DNA of 64,000 nucleotides from Arenibacter troitsensis (GTDB taxonomy: Bacteria; Bacteroidota; Bacteroidia; Flavobacteriales; Flavobacteriaceae): assembly GCF_900177645.1 (NCBI RefSeq), contig NZ_FXAO01000007.1, positions 159,716 through 223,715 of the forward strand, given 5' to 3'. The notes below the pieces were generated by a model. The model did not search any database. It was given only the letters and a program-made list of their open reading frames with translations, and was not told where the DNA came from. The translations under genes were made by a program, and so were the position numbers. Shown in pieces: positions 46,326 through 55,148 of this stretch (the stretch's first letter is position 1; each line of letters starts with the position of its first letter).

Positions 46326-46554
46326 GGGATATTTTTTTCATGGAAACCATTGGTATTTTTTTTGTTTCACTATATACTATAAAGGTAATGAACATCACTT
46401 GCGAGGCAACATTTCAACATTTTGTGTTAAAAACTTTGTGGTTAATAATGATTATTGGGCTTTAGTTATTGTTGGTATTTTGCAATCTTTGTTATCTCCT
46501 ATCGAGGGCAAATTTTCGCCTAAGTTTAAGAAACCCTATAAATCTAAAAAAGAT
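46326..46554. other. nrdB upstream region
   Basis: Must hold the nrdB promoter. Near-matches to TAnnTTTG (for example AATCTTTG about 46482-46490) and a single CACTATATACTATA stretch (46369-46382) resembling half of an NrdR box were seen, but no paired NrdR boxes. Confidence 0.3.
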
Positions 46555-47541
46555 ATGTCAGCAGCTATAGAGCCGATTCTGAAAGAAAACCTTAACCGAT
46601 TTGTTATTTTTCCTATCAAGCACCATGATTTGTGGGATTGGTACAAGAAATGTGAGGCTAGTTTTTGGACTGCTGAAGAAATTGACCTGCATACGGATCT
46701 TAATGATTGGAACAACAAGTTGAATAGTGATGAGCGCTATTTCATTAAGCACATCCTTGCGTTTTTTGCCGCGTCTGATGGTATTGTAAATGAAAATCTA
46801 GCGGAAAATTTCGTAAGTGAAGTTCAATATGCCGAGGCAAAGTTCTTCTACGGTTTCCAGATAATGATGGAAAATATCCATTCTGAAACCTATTCCCTTT
46901 TGATTGATACCTATGTAAAGGATGAAAAGGAAAAGGATCTGCTTTTCAATGCCATTGAGAATTTTCCGGCAATAAAGAAAAAAGCGGATTGGGCATTGAA
47001 GTGGATAGAGTCACCAAGTTTTGCAGAGCGTTTAATTGCCTTTGCTGCGGTGGAAGGTATTTTCTTCTCTGGCGCATTCTGCTCTATTTTTTGGCTTAAG
47101 AAAAGAGGGTTGATGCCCGGACTTACGTTTTCCAATGAATTAATTTCCAGGGATGAGGGGATGCACTGTGATTATGCAGTTCATCTTCATAACAATCATC
47201 TTATAAACAAGGTTCCCAAAGCTAGGATTACCGAAATTTTGGTGAACGCCCTGGACATAGAAAGGGAATTCATTACAGAATCGCTGCCGGTGAGCTTAAT
47301 AGGAATGAATTCCAAGTTGATGACTCAGTACCTTGAATTTGTAACGGACCGTTTGCTAGTGGAATTGGAATGTGATAAGGTATACAACTCTACCAATCCA
47401 TTCGATTTTATGGACATGATTTCCCTACAGGGGAAAACCAATTTCTTTGAAAAAAGAGTGGCCGAATATCAAAAGGCCGGAGTCATGAACAAGGATAAGG
47501 ATGACGATTCCCAGAAAATCAGTTTCGACGCGGATTTTTAA
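46555..47541 (+). CDS. nrdB: Ribonucleoside-diphosphate reductase beta subunit NrdB
   Basis: Radical-generating small subunit of aerobic class Ia ribonucleotide reductase, 328 residues from ATG 46555 ([12 protein letters not shown]). Diiron ligands and radical Tyr are at Asp75, Glu106, His109 and Tyr113, with the same 31-3-4 spacing as E. coli Asp84/Glu115/His118/Tyr122. The second ligand set lies in [10 protein letters not shown] and [15 protein letters not shown]. The C-terminal [13 protein letters not shown] tail is the part expected to bind NrdA. The open frame extends 99 codons further upstream, but through a terminator. Confidence 0.96.
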   Translation: MSAAIEPILKENLNRFVIFPIKHHDLWDWYKKCEASFWTAEEIDLHTDLNDWNNKLNSDERYFIKHILAFFAASDGIVNENLAENFVSEVQYAEAKFFYGFQIMMENIHSETYSLLIDTYVKDEKEKDLLFNAIENFPAIKKKADWALKWIESPSFAERLIAFAAVEGIFFSGAFCSIFWLKKRGLMPGLTFSNELISRDEGMHCDYAVHLHNNHLINKVPKARITEILVNALDIEREFITESLPVSLIGMNSKLMTQYLEFVTDRLLVELECDKVYNSTNPFDFMDMISLQGKTNFFEKRVAEYQKAGVMNKDKDDDSQKISFDADF

Positions 47542-47566
47542 GAATTGGTATTTGAATAAATAAGAG

Positions 47567-47594
47567 TCCCCTTTGGGTTATAAGGGGATTTTTA
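47567..47594 (+). terminator. Terminator between nrdB and nrdA
   Basis: Stem TCCCCTT/AAGGGGA with an 8-base loop and T-run, 25 bases past the nrdB stop. It implies that nrdA has its own promoter or that read-through is partial. Confidence 0.7.
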
Positions 47595-47607
47595 TGCGAT
47601 GAATATG

Positions 47608-47630
47608 ATATGTTAACGTTTTTAACATAT
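47608..47630. promoter_or_regulatory. Inverted repeat upstream of nrdA
   Basis: ATATGTTAA (47608-47616), CGTTT, TTAACATAT (47622-47630): a perfect 9-bp inverted repeat with a 5-base spacer, 48 bases before the nrdA ATG. Candidate operator. Confidence 0.45.
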
Positions 47631-47677
47631 TGGGCCATAACCCAAAATCAAGTATTGTTTAAATAAATTGTAGCAAC

Positions 47678-50140
47678 ATGTACGTAGTAAAAAGAGATGG
47701 AAGAAAAGAGCTGATGATGTTCGATAAGATCACGGCTAGAGTAAGAAAATTGTGTTATGGTCTTAATGATCTGGTGGACCCGCTCAAGGTTGCCATGCGG
47801 GTTATTGAAGGCCTGTATGACGGTGTAACAACCTCAGAGCTGGACAATCTGGCTGCCGAGATTGCGGCTACAATGACTACCTCCCATCCCGACTACGCTA
47901 AATTGGCGGCCCGTATTTCCGTTTCCAATTTGCATAAGAACACCAAAAAATCCTTTTCCGAGACGATGAAGGATCTTTATGAATATGTTAACCCAAGAAC
48001 CGGAAAAAAGGCACCGTTGCTTTCCGATGAGGTTTATGAGGTTATTGCTGCGAATGCGGATAGGTTGGATTCTACCATTATTTATAACCGGGATTTTGGC
48101 TACGATTATTTCGGATTTAAGACTTTGGAACGTTCCTATCTTTTGAAACTAAATGGAAAGATTGCCGAAAGGCCACAGCATATGCTTATGAGGGTATCCA
48201 TTGGGATTCACTTGAACGATTTGGATTCGGCCTTGGAGACCTATGAGTTGATGTCCAAAAAATACTTTACCCACGCTACACCTACCTTATTTAATTCAGG
48301 TACCCCAAAACCACAAATGTCTTCCTGTTTCCTTTTGGCGATGAAGGACGATAGTATTGATGGTATTTATGATACGCTTAAACAAACGGCAAAAATTTCC
48401 CAATCTGCCGGAGGTATAGGTCTTTCCATACACAATGTAAGGGCCACAGGTTCTTATATTGCCGGTACCAACGGAACGTCCAATGGTATTGTACCTATGC
48501 TACAGGTGTTTAACGATACCGCAAGGTACGTGGATCAAGGAGGGGGCAAGCGTAAAGGTAGTTTTGCGATCTATGTGGAACCATGGCATGCCGACATATA
48601 CGACTTCTTGGATCTAAAGAAAAATCACGGTAAGGAAGAAATGAGGGCTAGAGACCTTTTTTACGCCATGTGGATTCCGGATTTGTTCATGAAACGGGTT
48701 GAGGCCAATGAAAATTGGACCCTATTGTGTCCCAATGAATGTCCAGGGCTTTTTAACCATCATAGTGAGGAATTTGAAAAGTTGTACACCAAATACGAAG
48801 CTGAAAATAAAGGGCGTAAAACCGTTAAGGCCCGTGAGCTTTGGGAGAAGATCTTGGAATCACAGATAGAGACCGGAACGCCCTATATGCTGTACAAGGA
48901 TGCCGCCAATAGGAAGAGCAACCAACGGAATTTGGGAACTATTCGTTCGTCCAATCTTTGCACGGAAATACTTGAATATACTTCTCCGGATGAGGTAGCG
49001 GTATGTAACTTGGCTTCCATTGCACTTCCCATGTTTATTAAGAATGGAGAGTTTGATCATAAGGAGTTGTTTAGGGTAACAAAACGTGTTACCAAGAATT
49101 TAAATAGGGTAATAGATAGAAATTATTACCCCATTAAGGAAGCTGAGAATTCCAATATGCGCCACAGGCCTATTGGTTTGGGTGTCCAAGGTTTGGCAGA
49201 TGCATTTATTCTATTGAGATTGCCATTTACCAGTGACGCAGCCAAGGAATTGAACCAAGAAATTTTTGAAACGCTATATTTTGCTGCGGTTACAGCTTCC
49301 ATGGAAATGGCCAAAGAGGAAGGTGCTTACTCATCCTATGAAGGCTCCCCAATATCCAAAGGAGAATTCCAGCACAATTTGTGGGGTGTTAAGGATGAAG
49401 AGCTGTCCGGTAGATGGGATTGGGCAAAATTGCGCAAAGAAGTAAAAAAGAACGGGGTTCGTAATTCCTTGTTGGTAGCCCCAATGCCAACTGCTTCAAC
49501 ATCGCAAATCTTGGGCAACAATGAGTGCTTTGAGCCATATACCTCCAATATATATACCCGTAGGGTTTTGTCCGGGGAGTTCATTGTTGTGAATAAGCAC
49601 CTTTTGGAAGATTTGGTTAATCTTGGCCTGTGGAACGAGAATATGAAGCAGGAACTAATGCGAGCCAATGGTTCTGTTCAGCACATAGAGAATATACCAA
49701 CCGAGATTAAGGAATTGTACAAAACGGTTTGGGAATTAAGTATGAAGGATATTATCGATATGTCCAGACAACGGGGATATTTCATAGATCAGAGTCAGTC
49801 CCTGAACTTGTTCATGGAGAATGCCAACTATTCCAAATTGACTTCAATGCATTTCTATGCATGGAAGAGCGGACTTAAAACCGGTATGTACTACCTAAGG
49901 ACCAAAGCGGCGGCAGATGCCATTAAGTTTACTTTGGATAACAGCAAAAAGCAGGAAGTTCCCGTAGTTGAGGCACCCATAGTGGCACCCGCTGTTGCCA
50001 AGACGATTAAGGTTGAGGCTACTTCGGCCAATCCACAGGAATTGGACGTTCAGCCTTTGACAGCCGCTGAGATGAAGGAATTGATAGCCAAGGCAAAAGA
50101 GGGTCAGGCAGACGACGATTGCTTAATGTGCGGCTCCTAA
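47678..50140 (+). CDS. nrdA: Ribonucleoside-diphosphate reductase alpha subunit NrdA
   Basis: Catalytic large subunit, 820 residues, reducing ribonucleoside diphosphates to deoxy forms. It has an N-terminal ATP-cone (about 1-90, [20 protein letters not shown]), the 10-stranded barrel with catalytic cysteines in [14 protein letters not shown] and [11 protein letters not shown], and a flexible C-terminal tail with the redox pair in DDDCLMCGS. The Ala/Val/Pro-rich linker near 765-785 is usual. Followed by a strong terminator. Confidence 0.97.
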   Translation: MYVVKRDGRKELMMFDKITARVRKLCYGLNDLVDPLKVAMRVIEGLYDGVTTSELDNLAAEIAATMTTSHPDYAKLAARISVSNLHKNTKKSFSETMKDLYEYVNPRTGKKAPLLSDEVYEVIAANADRLDSTIIYNRDFGYDYFGFKTLERSYLLKLNGKIAERPQHMLMRVSIGIHLNDLDSALETYELMSKKYFTHATPTLFNSGTPKPQMSSCFLLAMKDDSIDGIYDTLKQTAKISQSAGGIGLSIHNVRATGSYIAGTNGTSNGIVPMLQVFNDTARYVDQGGGKRKGSFAIYVEPWHADIYDFLDLKKNHGKEEMRARDLFYAMWIPDLFMKRVEANENWTLLCPNECPGLFNHHSEEFEKLYTKYEAENKGRKTVKARELWEKILESQIETGTPYMLYKDAANRKSNQRNLGTIRSSNLCTEILEYTSPDEVAVCNLASIALPMFIKNGEFDHKELFRVTKRVTKNLNRVIDRNYYPIKEAENSNMRHRPIGLGVQGLADAFILLRLPFTSDAAKELNQEIFETLYFAAVTASMEMAKEEGAYSSYEGSPISKGEFQHNLWGVKDEELSGRWDWAKLRKEVKKNGVRNSLLVAPMPTASTSQILGNNECFEPYTSNIYTRRVLSGEFIVVNKHLLEDLVNLGLWNENMKQELMRANGSVQHIENIPTEIKELYKTVWELSMKDIIDMSRQRGYFIDQSQSLNLFMENANYSKLTSMHFYAWKSGLKTGMYYLRTKAAADAIKFTLDNSKKQEVPVVEAPIVAPAVAKTIKVEATSANPQELDVQPLTAAEMKELIAKAKEGQADDDCLMCGS

Positions 50141-50167
50141 ATGGCTTATAGGACATAGTTGAGAAAC

Positions 50168-50203
50168 AAAAAGATCCCCGAAGTATTCTTCGGGGATCTT
50201 TTT
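50168..50203 (+). terminator. Strong intrinsic terminator after nrdA
   Basis: Perfect 16-bp stem AAAAAGATCCCCGAAG / CTTCGGGGATCTTTTT with a TATT loop, 28 bases past the nrdA stop. Symmetric, so it can also stop leftward transcription from the microprotein genes. Confidence 0.9.
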
Positions 50204-50262
50204 GTTATATGGACAGGGAAAATATTGAACGATCATTCCCTTTATTTACTGATACGGTGTTC

Positions 50263-50349
50263 TTATTTATTGGATATATAGGGTTTTAGTATAAACGCAC
50301 ATAGGAACGCTATACAATAAATTACCAGTATAGTGATGTAATTATCCAT
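50263..50349 (-). CDS. 28-residue membrane microprotein A
   Basis: Encodes a single-pass hydrophobic peptide starting MDNYITILVIYCIAFLCAFI and ending in a short polar tail (LKPYISNK). It is the same length as microprotein B (50456-50542) and aligns to it without gaps, with 8 of 28 identities (Met1, Tyr4, Ile10, Tyr11, Ile13, Phe15, Ile20, Lys28) and many conservative changes. There is no strong ribosome site in front. Family not recognised. Confidence 0.5.
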   Translation of the reverse strand: MDNYITILVIYCIAFLCAFILKPYISNK

Positions 50350-50455
50350 TTTGCCCCGAATTAAAATAGCTTATTAATTAATATAATATACGATGCGAAT
50401 TGAAAAATGGATCATAATTATCTCAAAAACAAGAATTTAACGCAATGCACCATGT

Positions 50456-50542
50456 TCATTTTTTAAAATGATGGTGATATATTATTCGCCCAAGGACAAA
50501 CAATATTAAATAAATCGCTATGGTGTAAAAATAAAGTTCCAT
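50456..50542 (-). CDS. 28-residue membrane microprotein B
   Basis: Single-pass hydrophobic peptide starting MELYFYTIAIYLILFVLG and ending with Arg, a His triplet and Lys-Lys. An AAAGGAAC ribosome binding site lies about eight bases before the ATG. The ribosome site and ATG lie in the 3' arm of a 16-bp hairpin (50535-50574). Paralogous to microprotein A; the two are 106 bases apart on the same strand. Confidence 0.55.
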   Translation of the reverse strand: MELYFYTIAIYLILFVLGRIIYHHHFKK

Positions 50543-50574
50543 CTTGTTCCTTTGACGGGGAAACAAGATGGAAA
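50535..50574 (-). promoter_or_regulatory. Hairpin enclosing the microprotein B start codon
   Basis: In the leftward transcript AGTTTCCATCTTGTTTCC pairs with GGAACAAGATGGAACT (16 pairs, two single-base bulges) around an 8-base loop. The ATG and part of the ribosome site are inside the stem, so translation should need melting or a trans-acting factor. Confidence 0.5.
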
Positions 50575-50629
50575 CTTTCTAAAAGCAAAGTTAAATTAGG
50601 GGCCTTAGAGTTCTAAAATGTAGTTTGCA

Positions 50630-51544
50630 CTACAAAAAATTATCTTCAGATTTATAGGCATTGATTACGGCCATCTCACCTTCCTTGTCCGGTTTGGAAT
50701 TACCGTGTTCCATACCCAAGACTCCCTTAAATCCTTTACTGTGTATATATTTGAATACATTTTTGTAATTGATTTCTCCTGTAGTAGGCTCCTTTCTACC
50801 TGGGTTGTCCCCTATTTGGATATAGTCGATCTCATCCCAGGTAAGTTCCATATTGTGGATCAAATGACCTTCAGTTTTCTGCATATGGTAGATGTCGAAC
50901 AATATTTTACAGGAAGGACTGTCCACCCCTTTGCAGATCATATAGGTCTGATCGGAATTCTGTAAATATAGGTCGGGAGAGTCGGATAGCGGTTCCAATA
51001 CCATGACCAGGCCGTGGGGTTCCAAAATCTCAGCACCCCTTTTCAAAGCTTCTATAACATTGCCATCCTGAATACCGATCGGCAGTTTTCTTTCAAATCC
51101 ACCAGGCACAACGGTCATCCACTTGGCATTGACGCGTTTGGCCACCTCTACGGCTCTTTTGCATCCGTCCAAAAAGATGTCTATGTATTCCTGTTTTCCG
51201 GCGGCTAAGGTATTGGCCATGTTGCCTCCCTTGTCTATTACAAAAACACCCATGGTCATATTGCGTTTTGCCAAGGCTTCTCCAATTTTTGTTTGGGTTG
51301 CCACATCCCTGCCCATCATTCCGTTGTCTTCAAATGCGGTAAACCCTTGGTCGGCCATGAAATTTATTTGGTCAATAAGGTCATCCCCTGCAAGATTCTT
51401 GAACATTCCGAAGTGCGGGGCGTATTTTAGGTTGAACGTATGTTTTATATCTAAATTGGTATTGGCCCCATAGGCTAAAGAACCTCCTAAGGTAACCGCA
51501 CTGCTGGTTAGGGCAGTTTTTTGTATAAAATCTCTTCTTTTCAT
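50630..51544 (-). CDS. Tat-exported TIM-barrel isomerase-like protein
   Basis: A 304-residue protein of the xylose-isomerase-like TIM-barrel (hydroxypyruvate isomerase/sugar phosphate isomerase) family, with a twin-arginine signal (MKRRDFIQKTALTSSAVTLG). Conserved Glu/Asp/His metal-site segments are visible (MVLEPLSDSPDLYL, ILFDIYHMQ, YIQIGDNPGRKEP, KGVLGMEHGNS). Related proteins act as epimerases, isomerases or lyases on keto-sugars. It is the third gene of the leftward GMC operon, 107 bases after the subunit-3 gene. Confidence 0.88.
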   Translation of the reverse strand: MKRRDFIQKTALTSSAVTLGGSLAYGANTNLDIKHTFNLKYAPHFGMFKNLAGDDLIDQINFMADQGFTAFEDNGMMGRDVATQTKIGEALAKRNMTMGVFVIDKGGNMANTLAAGKQEYIDIFLDGCKRAVEVAKRVNAKWMTVVPGGFERKLPIGIQDGNVIEALKRGAEILEPHGLVMVLEPLSDSPDLYLQNSDQTYMICKGVDSPSCKILFDIYHMQKTEGHLIHNMELTWDEIDYIQIGDNPGRKEPTTGEINYKNVFKYIHSKGFKGVLGMEHGNSKPDKEGEMAVINAYKSEDNFL

Positions 51545-51580
51545 TTTTTGGATATGGTTGGAATTTTATAATATAACAAT

Positions 51581-51623
51581 GCTAAAAGAACAGTATGGCC
51601 ATAGGCCATCCCGTCCTTTTAGC
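51581..51623. other. Long imperfect hairpin inside the GMC operon
   Basis: GCTAAAAGAAC/GTCCTTTTAGC closes an inner ATGGCC-ATA-GGCCAT stem. On the rightward strand it is followed by TTTTTT. It sits in the 107-base gap between the subunit-3 and TIM-barrel genes and could be a processing or attenuation element, or a barrier to antisense transcription. Confidence 0.45.
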
Positions 51624-51651
51624 TTTTTTCAATTTGTGATGATCATACTTT

Positions 51652-52299
51652 TTACAGGGACCAAACTTTTCCGCCGCTCAGTTCCTGAAGGTCTCCACAG
51701 GCAATATATTCACCTGGAACAGGTAGATAAGGCAATACATTTTCACCTACAAACTCGGATGATTTATAGCCTAATATTACCAACCCCCTTAAATTATTGG
51801 CGAAGGAAAATCGTGATACCTCATCATCCATGGTGGCGGTTTTTCCAGCCTTTACGGCTTCGGTATACGTATTTATTACTTTAAAGTTTTTGGCTTGATC
51901 TTCTTTTGAAATTTTGAGGGCACTGGCCAAGACTGGTTCCAAATCTTCTGCGGTCAGGTCTGTGATTTCCTTCTTGCCGGAATCCTGCAAGGCCTTGTCC
52001 GTGAATTTCCCCATGCCCATCTTTAATAGATCTTGTTGTTCTTTTTCCATTACCTGATCGGCAAAACGGTCTATGAAGATATGGACCTGTACTTCGGAAG
52101 CTGAAGGCGTATCCGTCTTAGGCATAATAATATCTACCAAATGGGTTAAAACAACTCCTTCGTCAGAGGTTAGAAAATCCGGGGTCCATACAATTGCAGC
52201 ATCCTTTTTGCAACTTTGTACTATACTGATCAAGGTGGGGGTGGCCACAGTGTATCCTAATGCCAGCCCCATATTTTTTAGTGCTTTTCTTCTATCCAT
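51652..52299 (-). CDS. Gluconate 2-dehydrogenase subunit 3-family protein
   Basis: A 215-residue small subunit of FAD-dependent sugar dehydrogenases. The N-terminus MDRRKALKNMGLALGYTVAT is a twin-arginine signal followed by a lipobox-like SIVQSC (Cys30). In known systems (glucose, gluconate and glucoside 3-dehydrogenases) this subunit carries the Tat signal and brings the signal-less GMC subunit to the periplasm. It overlaps the upstream GMC gene by one base, which strongly supports a complex between the two. Confidence 0.9.
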   Translation of the reverse strand: MDRRKALKNMGLALGYTVATPTLISIVQSCKKDAAIVWTPDFLTSDEGVVLTHLVDIIMPKTDTPSASEVQVHIFIDRFADQVMEKEQQDLLKMGMGKFTDKALQDSGKKEITDLTAEDLEPVLASALKISKEDQAKNFKVINTYTEAVKAGKTATMDDEVSRFSFANNLRGLVILGYKSSEFVGENVLPYLPVPGEYIACGDLQELSGGKVWSL

Positions 52300-54011
52300 T
52301 ATATATTTCCTTTTTTTAATTCTTTAACCGCATGATCGGCGGCCCTAGCAGTAAAGGCCATATAGGTCAATGATGGGTTAACACAACTGGCAGAGGTCAT
52401 AAATGCCCCATCTGTAACGTATACATTGGGTACATCGTGTATTTGGTTGTTCCCGTTTAGTACAGATGTTTTTCTGTTACGGCCCATTCTGGCAGTACCC
52501 ATTTCGTGAATGCCCAGCCCTAAGCCCGTTGGGCCATCATGTCCTTTAACATCCCGTAATCCAGCTTTTTCCAGCATCTCTACTGCAGATTCCTGCATGT
52601 CCTTACGCATGTTGAATTCGTTTTCCTGTAAATCGGCATCAAAGGTTACCGTAGGCAGTCCCCAGTTATCCAATTTGTCGTAGTCCAAGGTCATTCTGTT
52701 GTCCTCATAGGGGAGTACCTCTCCAAAACCTCCAATTCCCATTCTCCAACCTCCAGGTTTAAGCATATTTTCCTTAAATTCCTTACCGTAGGAGAGCTCT
52801 GCAACCGTATCTTCCCAATTGCCCCTACTGGCGCCACCTTGATAACCGAAGCCACGCTTGTAGTCTTTTCTATCGGTAGCACCGCCGAGGTTCCTAAATC
52901 TGGGAATATATATCCCATTAGGTCTTCGGCCTTTATAGTATTTGTCCTCAAAGCCATCGAATTTACCCGAAGCACCTACCCCTAAATGGTGGTCCATAAT
53001 ATTACGGCCCAATTGATCCGAGTCGTTGCCCATACCATTTGGGAATCTGTCGGATTTGGATTGCATTAAAATGGCTGTAGATGCAATGGCAGAGGCGCAT
53101 AGGAATATGACCTTTGCCTTAAATTCATGTGTTTCCTTGGTAAGCCTGTCTATTACCTTTACTCCTGTTGCCTTCTTGGTATCGGGGTCGTACATAACTT
53201 CATGGACTATGGAGTCTGTACGCAATGTCATATTTCCCGTTGCTTCCGCAGCAGGGAGGGTAGAGGACAGGCTGCTGAAGTAGCCCCCAAAAGGACATCC
53301 TCTGATACATCTATTTCTGTATTGACATTTGGTGCGTCCGTCAAAATTTTTGGTTCCTGTTATATGGGCAACCCGACCTATGGTTACGGCACGGTCTTCA
53401 AAGCCCTCGGTTACCTTGTTCTTAAAATGTTCTTCCACACAATTCATTTCCATGGCGGGCAGAAAATCACTATCGGGCAACTGAGGTAGGTTAAGTGCCT
53501 CACCACTAACACCAATAAAGTTTTCCACTTTTGAGTACCATGGCGCAATATCCTTATATCGAACTGGCCAATCAACGGCAATGCCCTCTCTTTGGTTGGC
53601 TGTAAAATCGATGTCGCTCCAACGGTAACTCTGACGACCCCATTGTAAGGACCGCCCACCCAAGTGGTAACCCCTCATCCAATCAAATCGTCGTATTTCA
53701 TTGTATGGATGCTCCAAATCGTTAACAAACCACATTTTACTGGCTGCATTGGTGGTGTATCCCGTTCTGTTCTGTTTAGGTTGTTTTTCAATGTCTTCCC
53801 TTGTAGGTTCGCCAGCGTTGGGAAAATCCCAAGGATCTAGATTGGCAGTCTCGTAGTCTTCAATATGTTTTACCATTCTTCCGCGTTCCAGAACTAGGGT
53901 TTTAAGCCCTTTTTCACATAATTCCTTAGCGGCCCATCCTCCGCTAATGCCTGTGCCTACGACAATTGCATCATAAGAATCCTGCACTTCATTGTTATTG
54001 AAATTGCTCAT
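52299..54011 (-). CDS. GMC-family FAD dehydrogenase (copy 1)
   Basis: A 570-residue flavoprotein of the glucose-methanol-choline family, most like bacterial sugar dehydrogenases. The FAD-binding dinucleotide motif is DAIVVGTGISGGWAAKELCE near residue 15. A cysteine motif C-x5-C-x3-C (Cys229, Cys235, Cys239; RNRCIRGCPFGG) resembles the Fe-S ligand motif of FAD glucose dehydrogenases. The C-terminal active site lies in GIHEMGTARMG and SCVNPSLTYM. It has no signal peptide; export would depend on the coupled subunit-3 protein. Likely oxidises a sugar hydroxyl, plausibly C3 of a glycoside. Confidence 0.93.
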   Translation of the reverse strand: MSNFNNNEVQDSYDAIVVGTGISGGWAAKELCEKGLKTLVLERGRMVKHIEDYETANLDPWDFPNAGEPTREDIEKQPKQNRTGYTTNAASKMWFVNDLEHPYNEIRRFDWMRGYHLGGRSLQWGRQSYRWSDIDFTANQREGIAVDWPVRYKDIAPWYSKVENFIGVSGEALNLPQLPDSDFLPAMEMNCVEEHFKNKVTEGFEDRAVTIGRVAHITGTKNFDGRTKCQYRNRCIRGCPFGGYFSSLSSTLPAAEATGNMTLRTDSIVHEVMYDPDTKKATGVKVIDRLTKETHEFKAKVIFLCASAIASTAILMQSKSDRFPNGMGNDSDQLGRNIMDHHLGVGASGKFDGFEDKYYKGRRPNGIYIPRFRNLGGATDRKDYKRGFGYQGGASRGNWEDTVAELSYGKEFKENMLKPGGWRMGIGGFGEVLPYEDNRMTLDYDKLDNWGLPTVTFDADLQENEFNMRKDMQESAVEMLEKAGLRDVKGHDGPTGLGLGIHEMGTARMGRNRKTSVLNGNNQIHDVPNVYVTDGAFMTSASCVNPSLTYMAFTARAADHAVKELKKGNI

Positions 54012-54093
54012 TTATAAAATTGTTTATTTAATAAATTTATTAAATATAAAATTAATTTTTTACATTTAAACCCTATATATATTAATACTATGG

Positions 54094-54111
54094 CACTATA
54101 ACGTTATAGTG
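54094..54111. promoter_or_regulatory. Perfect 18-bp palindrome in the divergent promoter
   Basis: CACTATAACGTTATAGTG is fully self-complementary and lies between the divergent GMC operon (start 54011) and the lipoprotein isomerase operon (start 54148). Its position and symmetry are those of a dimeric repressor operator acting on both. Confidence 0.6.
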
Positions 54112-54147
54112 TTTGTTAATTCTTGGATTTAATCACAAAACTTAAAA

Positions 54148-55137
54148 ATGGAGCAAAAAAATTTGAAAATCAAAGGGATGAAGGTGTTATTGGTTGCCTT
54201 GTTAATGGGTGTGTTGTCTTGTAAGGAAGCCCCCAAGGAGCAACCCAAAGATGTGGAGACCGCTGAAGTATCCATGAAAGCATCAGAACCTTTTTTTAAA
54301 TTATCATTGGCACAATGGTCAATGCATAGAATGGTACGTGAAGAGGGCGTGGATCCATATACTTTTGCTGAAAAGGCCAAGAATTGGGGCTTTACAGGTT
54401 TGGAGTATGTAAGTGGTTTATATTATAAGGAATTACAGGCTGCGAATTTTTCCAAGGAGGCTATGGCCGCTTTTGTTGAAAAATGTAATGCAGAGAGTAA
54501 AAAACATGGGATGCAAAATGTCTTGATCATGATCGATGGTCAAGGGGATCTTGCTACAACGGATGATCAAAAAAGAAAGGAAGCTGTTGAAAACCATTAT
54601 AAATGGGTAGATGCCGCTGCCGATATGGGTTGCCATGCCATTAGGGTAAATCTTTCTGGGAGCAAGGTTCCCGATGAGTGGATGGCCAGTTCAGTAGATG
54701 GTTTAACCCAGTTGGCTACTTACGCCAAAGAAAAAAATATTGAAGTGTTGGTAGAAAACCATGGTGGCCTGTCGTCCAATGCGGCTATGTTGGCAGAGGT
54801 TATGAACAAGGTAAATATGGACAATTGCGGTACCCTGCCTGATTTTGGTAACTTTTGTATAGAAAGAACCAAGGATGGCTGCGCCGAGGAATATGACATT
54901 TATAAAGGAATTAGTGAACTAATGCCGCACGCCTTGGCCGTTAGTGCCAAGTCCTACGATTTTGACGCGGAGGGCAATGAAACCAAACTGGACTACCCTA
55001 GAATACTTAAAATAGTTAAGGATGCCGGTTATACAGGTTTTATTGGTGTGGAATACGAAGGTAGCGCACTAAGTGAAGAGCAAGGGATAATTGCTACCAG
55101 GGATTTATTGATAAAAGCCGGTAAGGAACTTAATTAG
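54148..55137 (+). CDS. TIM-barrel sugar isomerase/epimerase lipoprotein
   Basis: A 329-residue xylose-isomerase-like TIM barrel with a lipoprotein signal (LLVALLMGVLSC). The start may equally be the second ATG at 54178, ten codons in. Metal-site and barrel motifs are seen in VLVENHGGLSSNAAML, GTLPDFGNFC, ALAVSAKSYDFDAEG and FIGVEYEGSALSEEQG. Export places it with the GMC dehydrogenase outside the cytoplasm. First gene of a rightward run with DinB, MFS and Gfo/Idh/MocA genes (gaps of 11-18 bases). Confidence 0.9.
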   Translation: MEQKNLKIKGMKVLLVALLMGVLSCKEAPKEQPKDVETAEVSMKASEPFFKLSLAQWSMHRMVREEGVDPYTFAEKAKNWGFTGLEYVSGLYYKELQAANFSKEAMAAFVEKCNAESKKHGMQNVLIMIDGQGDLATTDDQKRKEAVENHYKWVDAAADMGCHAIRVNLSGSKVPDEWMASSVDGLTQLATYAKEKNIEVLVENHGGLSSNAAMLAEVMNKVNMDNCGTLPDFGNFCIERTKDGCAEEYDIYKGISELMPHALAVSAKSYDFDAEGNETKLDYPRILKIVKDAGYTGFIGVEYEGSALSEEQGIIATRDLLIKAGKELN

Positions 55138-55148
55138 TAATATTTTAT

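Noticed and set aside
46369-46382. Possible NrdR box (CACTATATACTATA) before nrdB.
   Set aside because: Only one half matches and the required second box at the normal spacing is absent.
46258-46554. A 99-codon N-terminal extension of NrdB (total 427 residues).
   Set aside because: It runs through a strong terminator hairpin (46280-46325), has a composition unlike NrdB, and the family start is at 46555.
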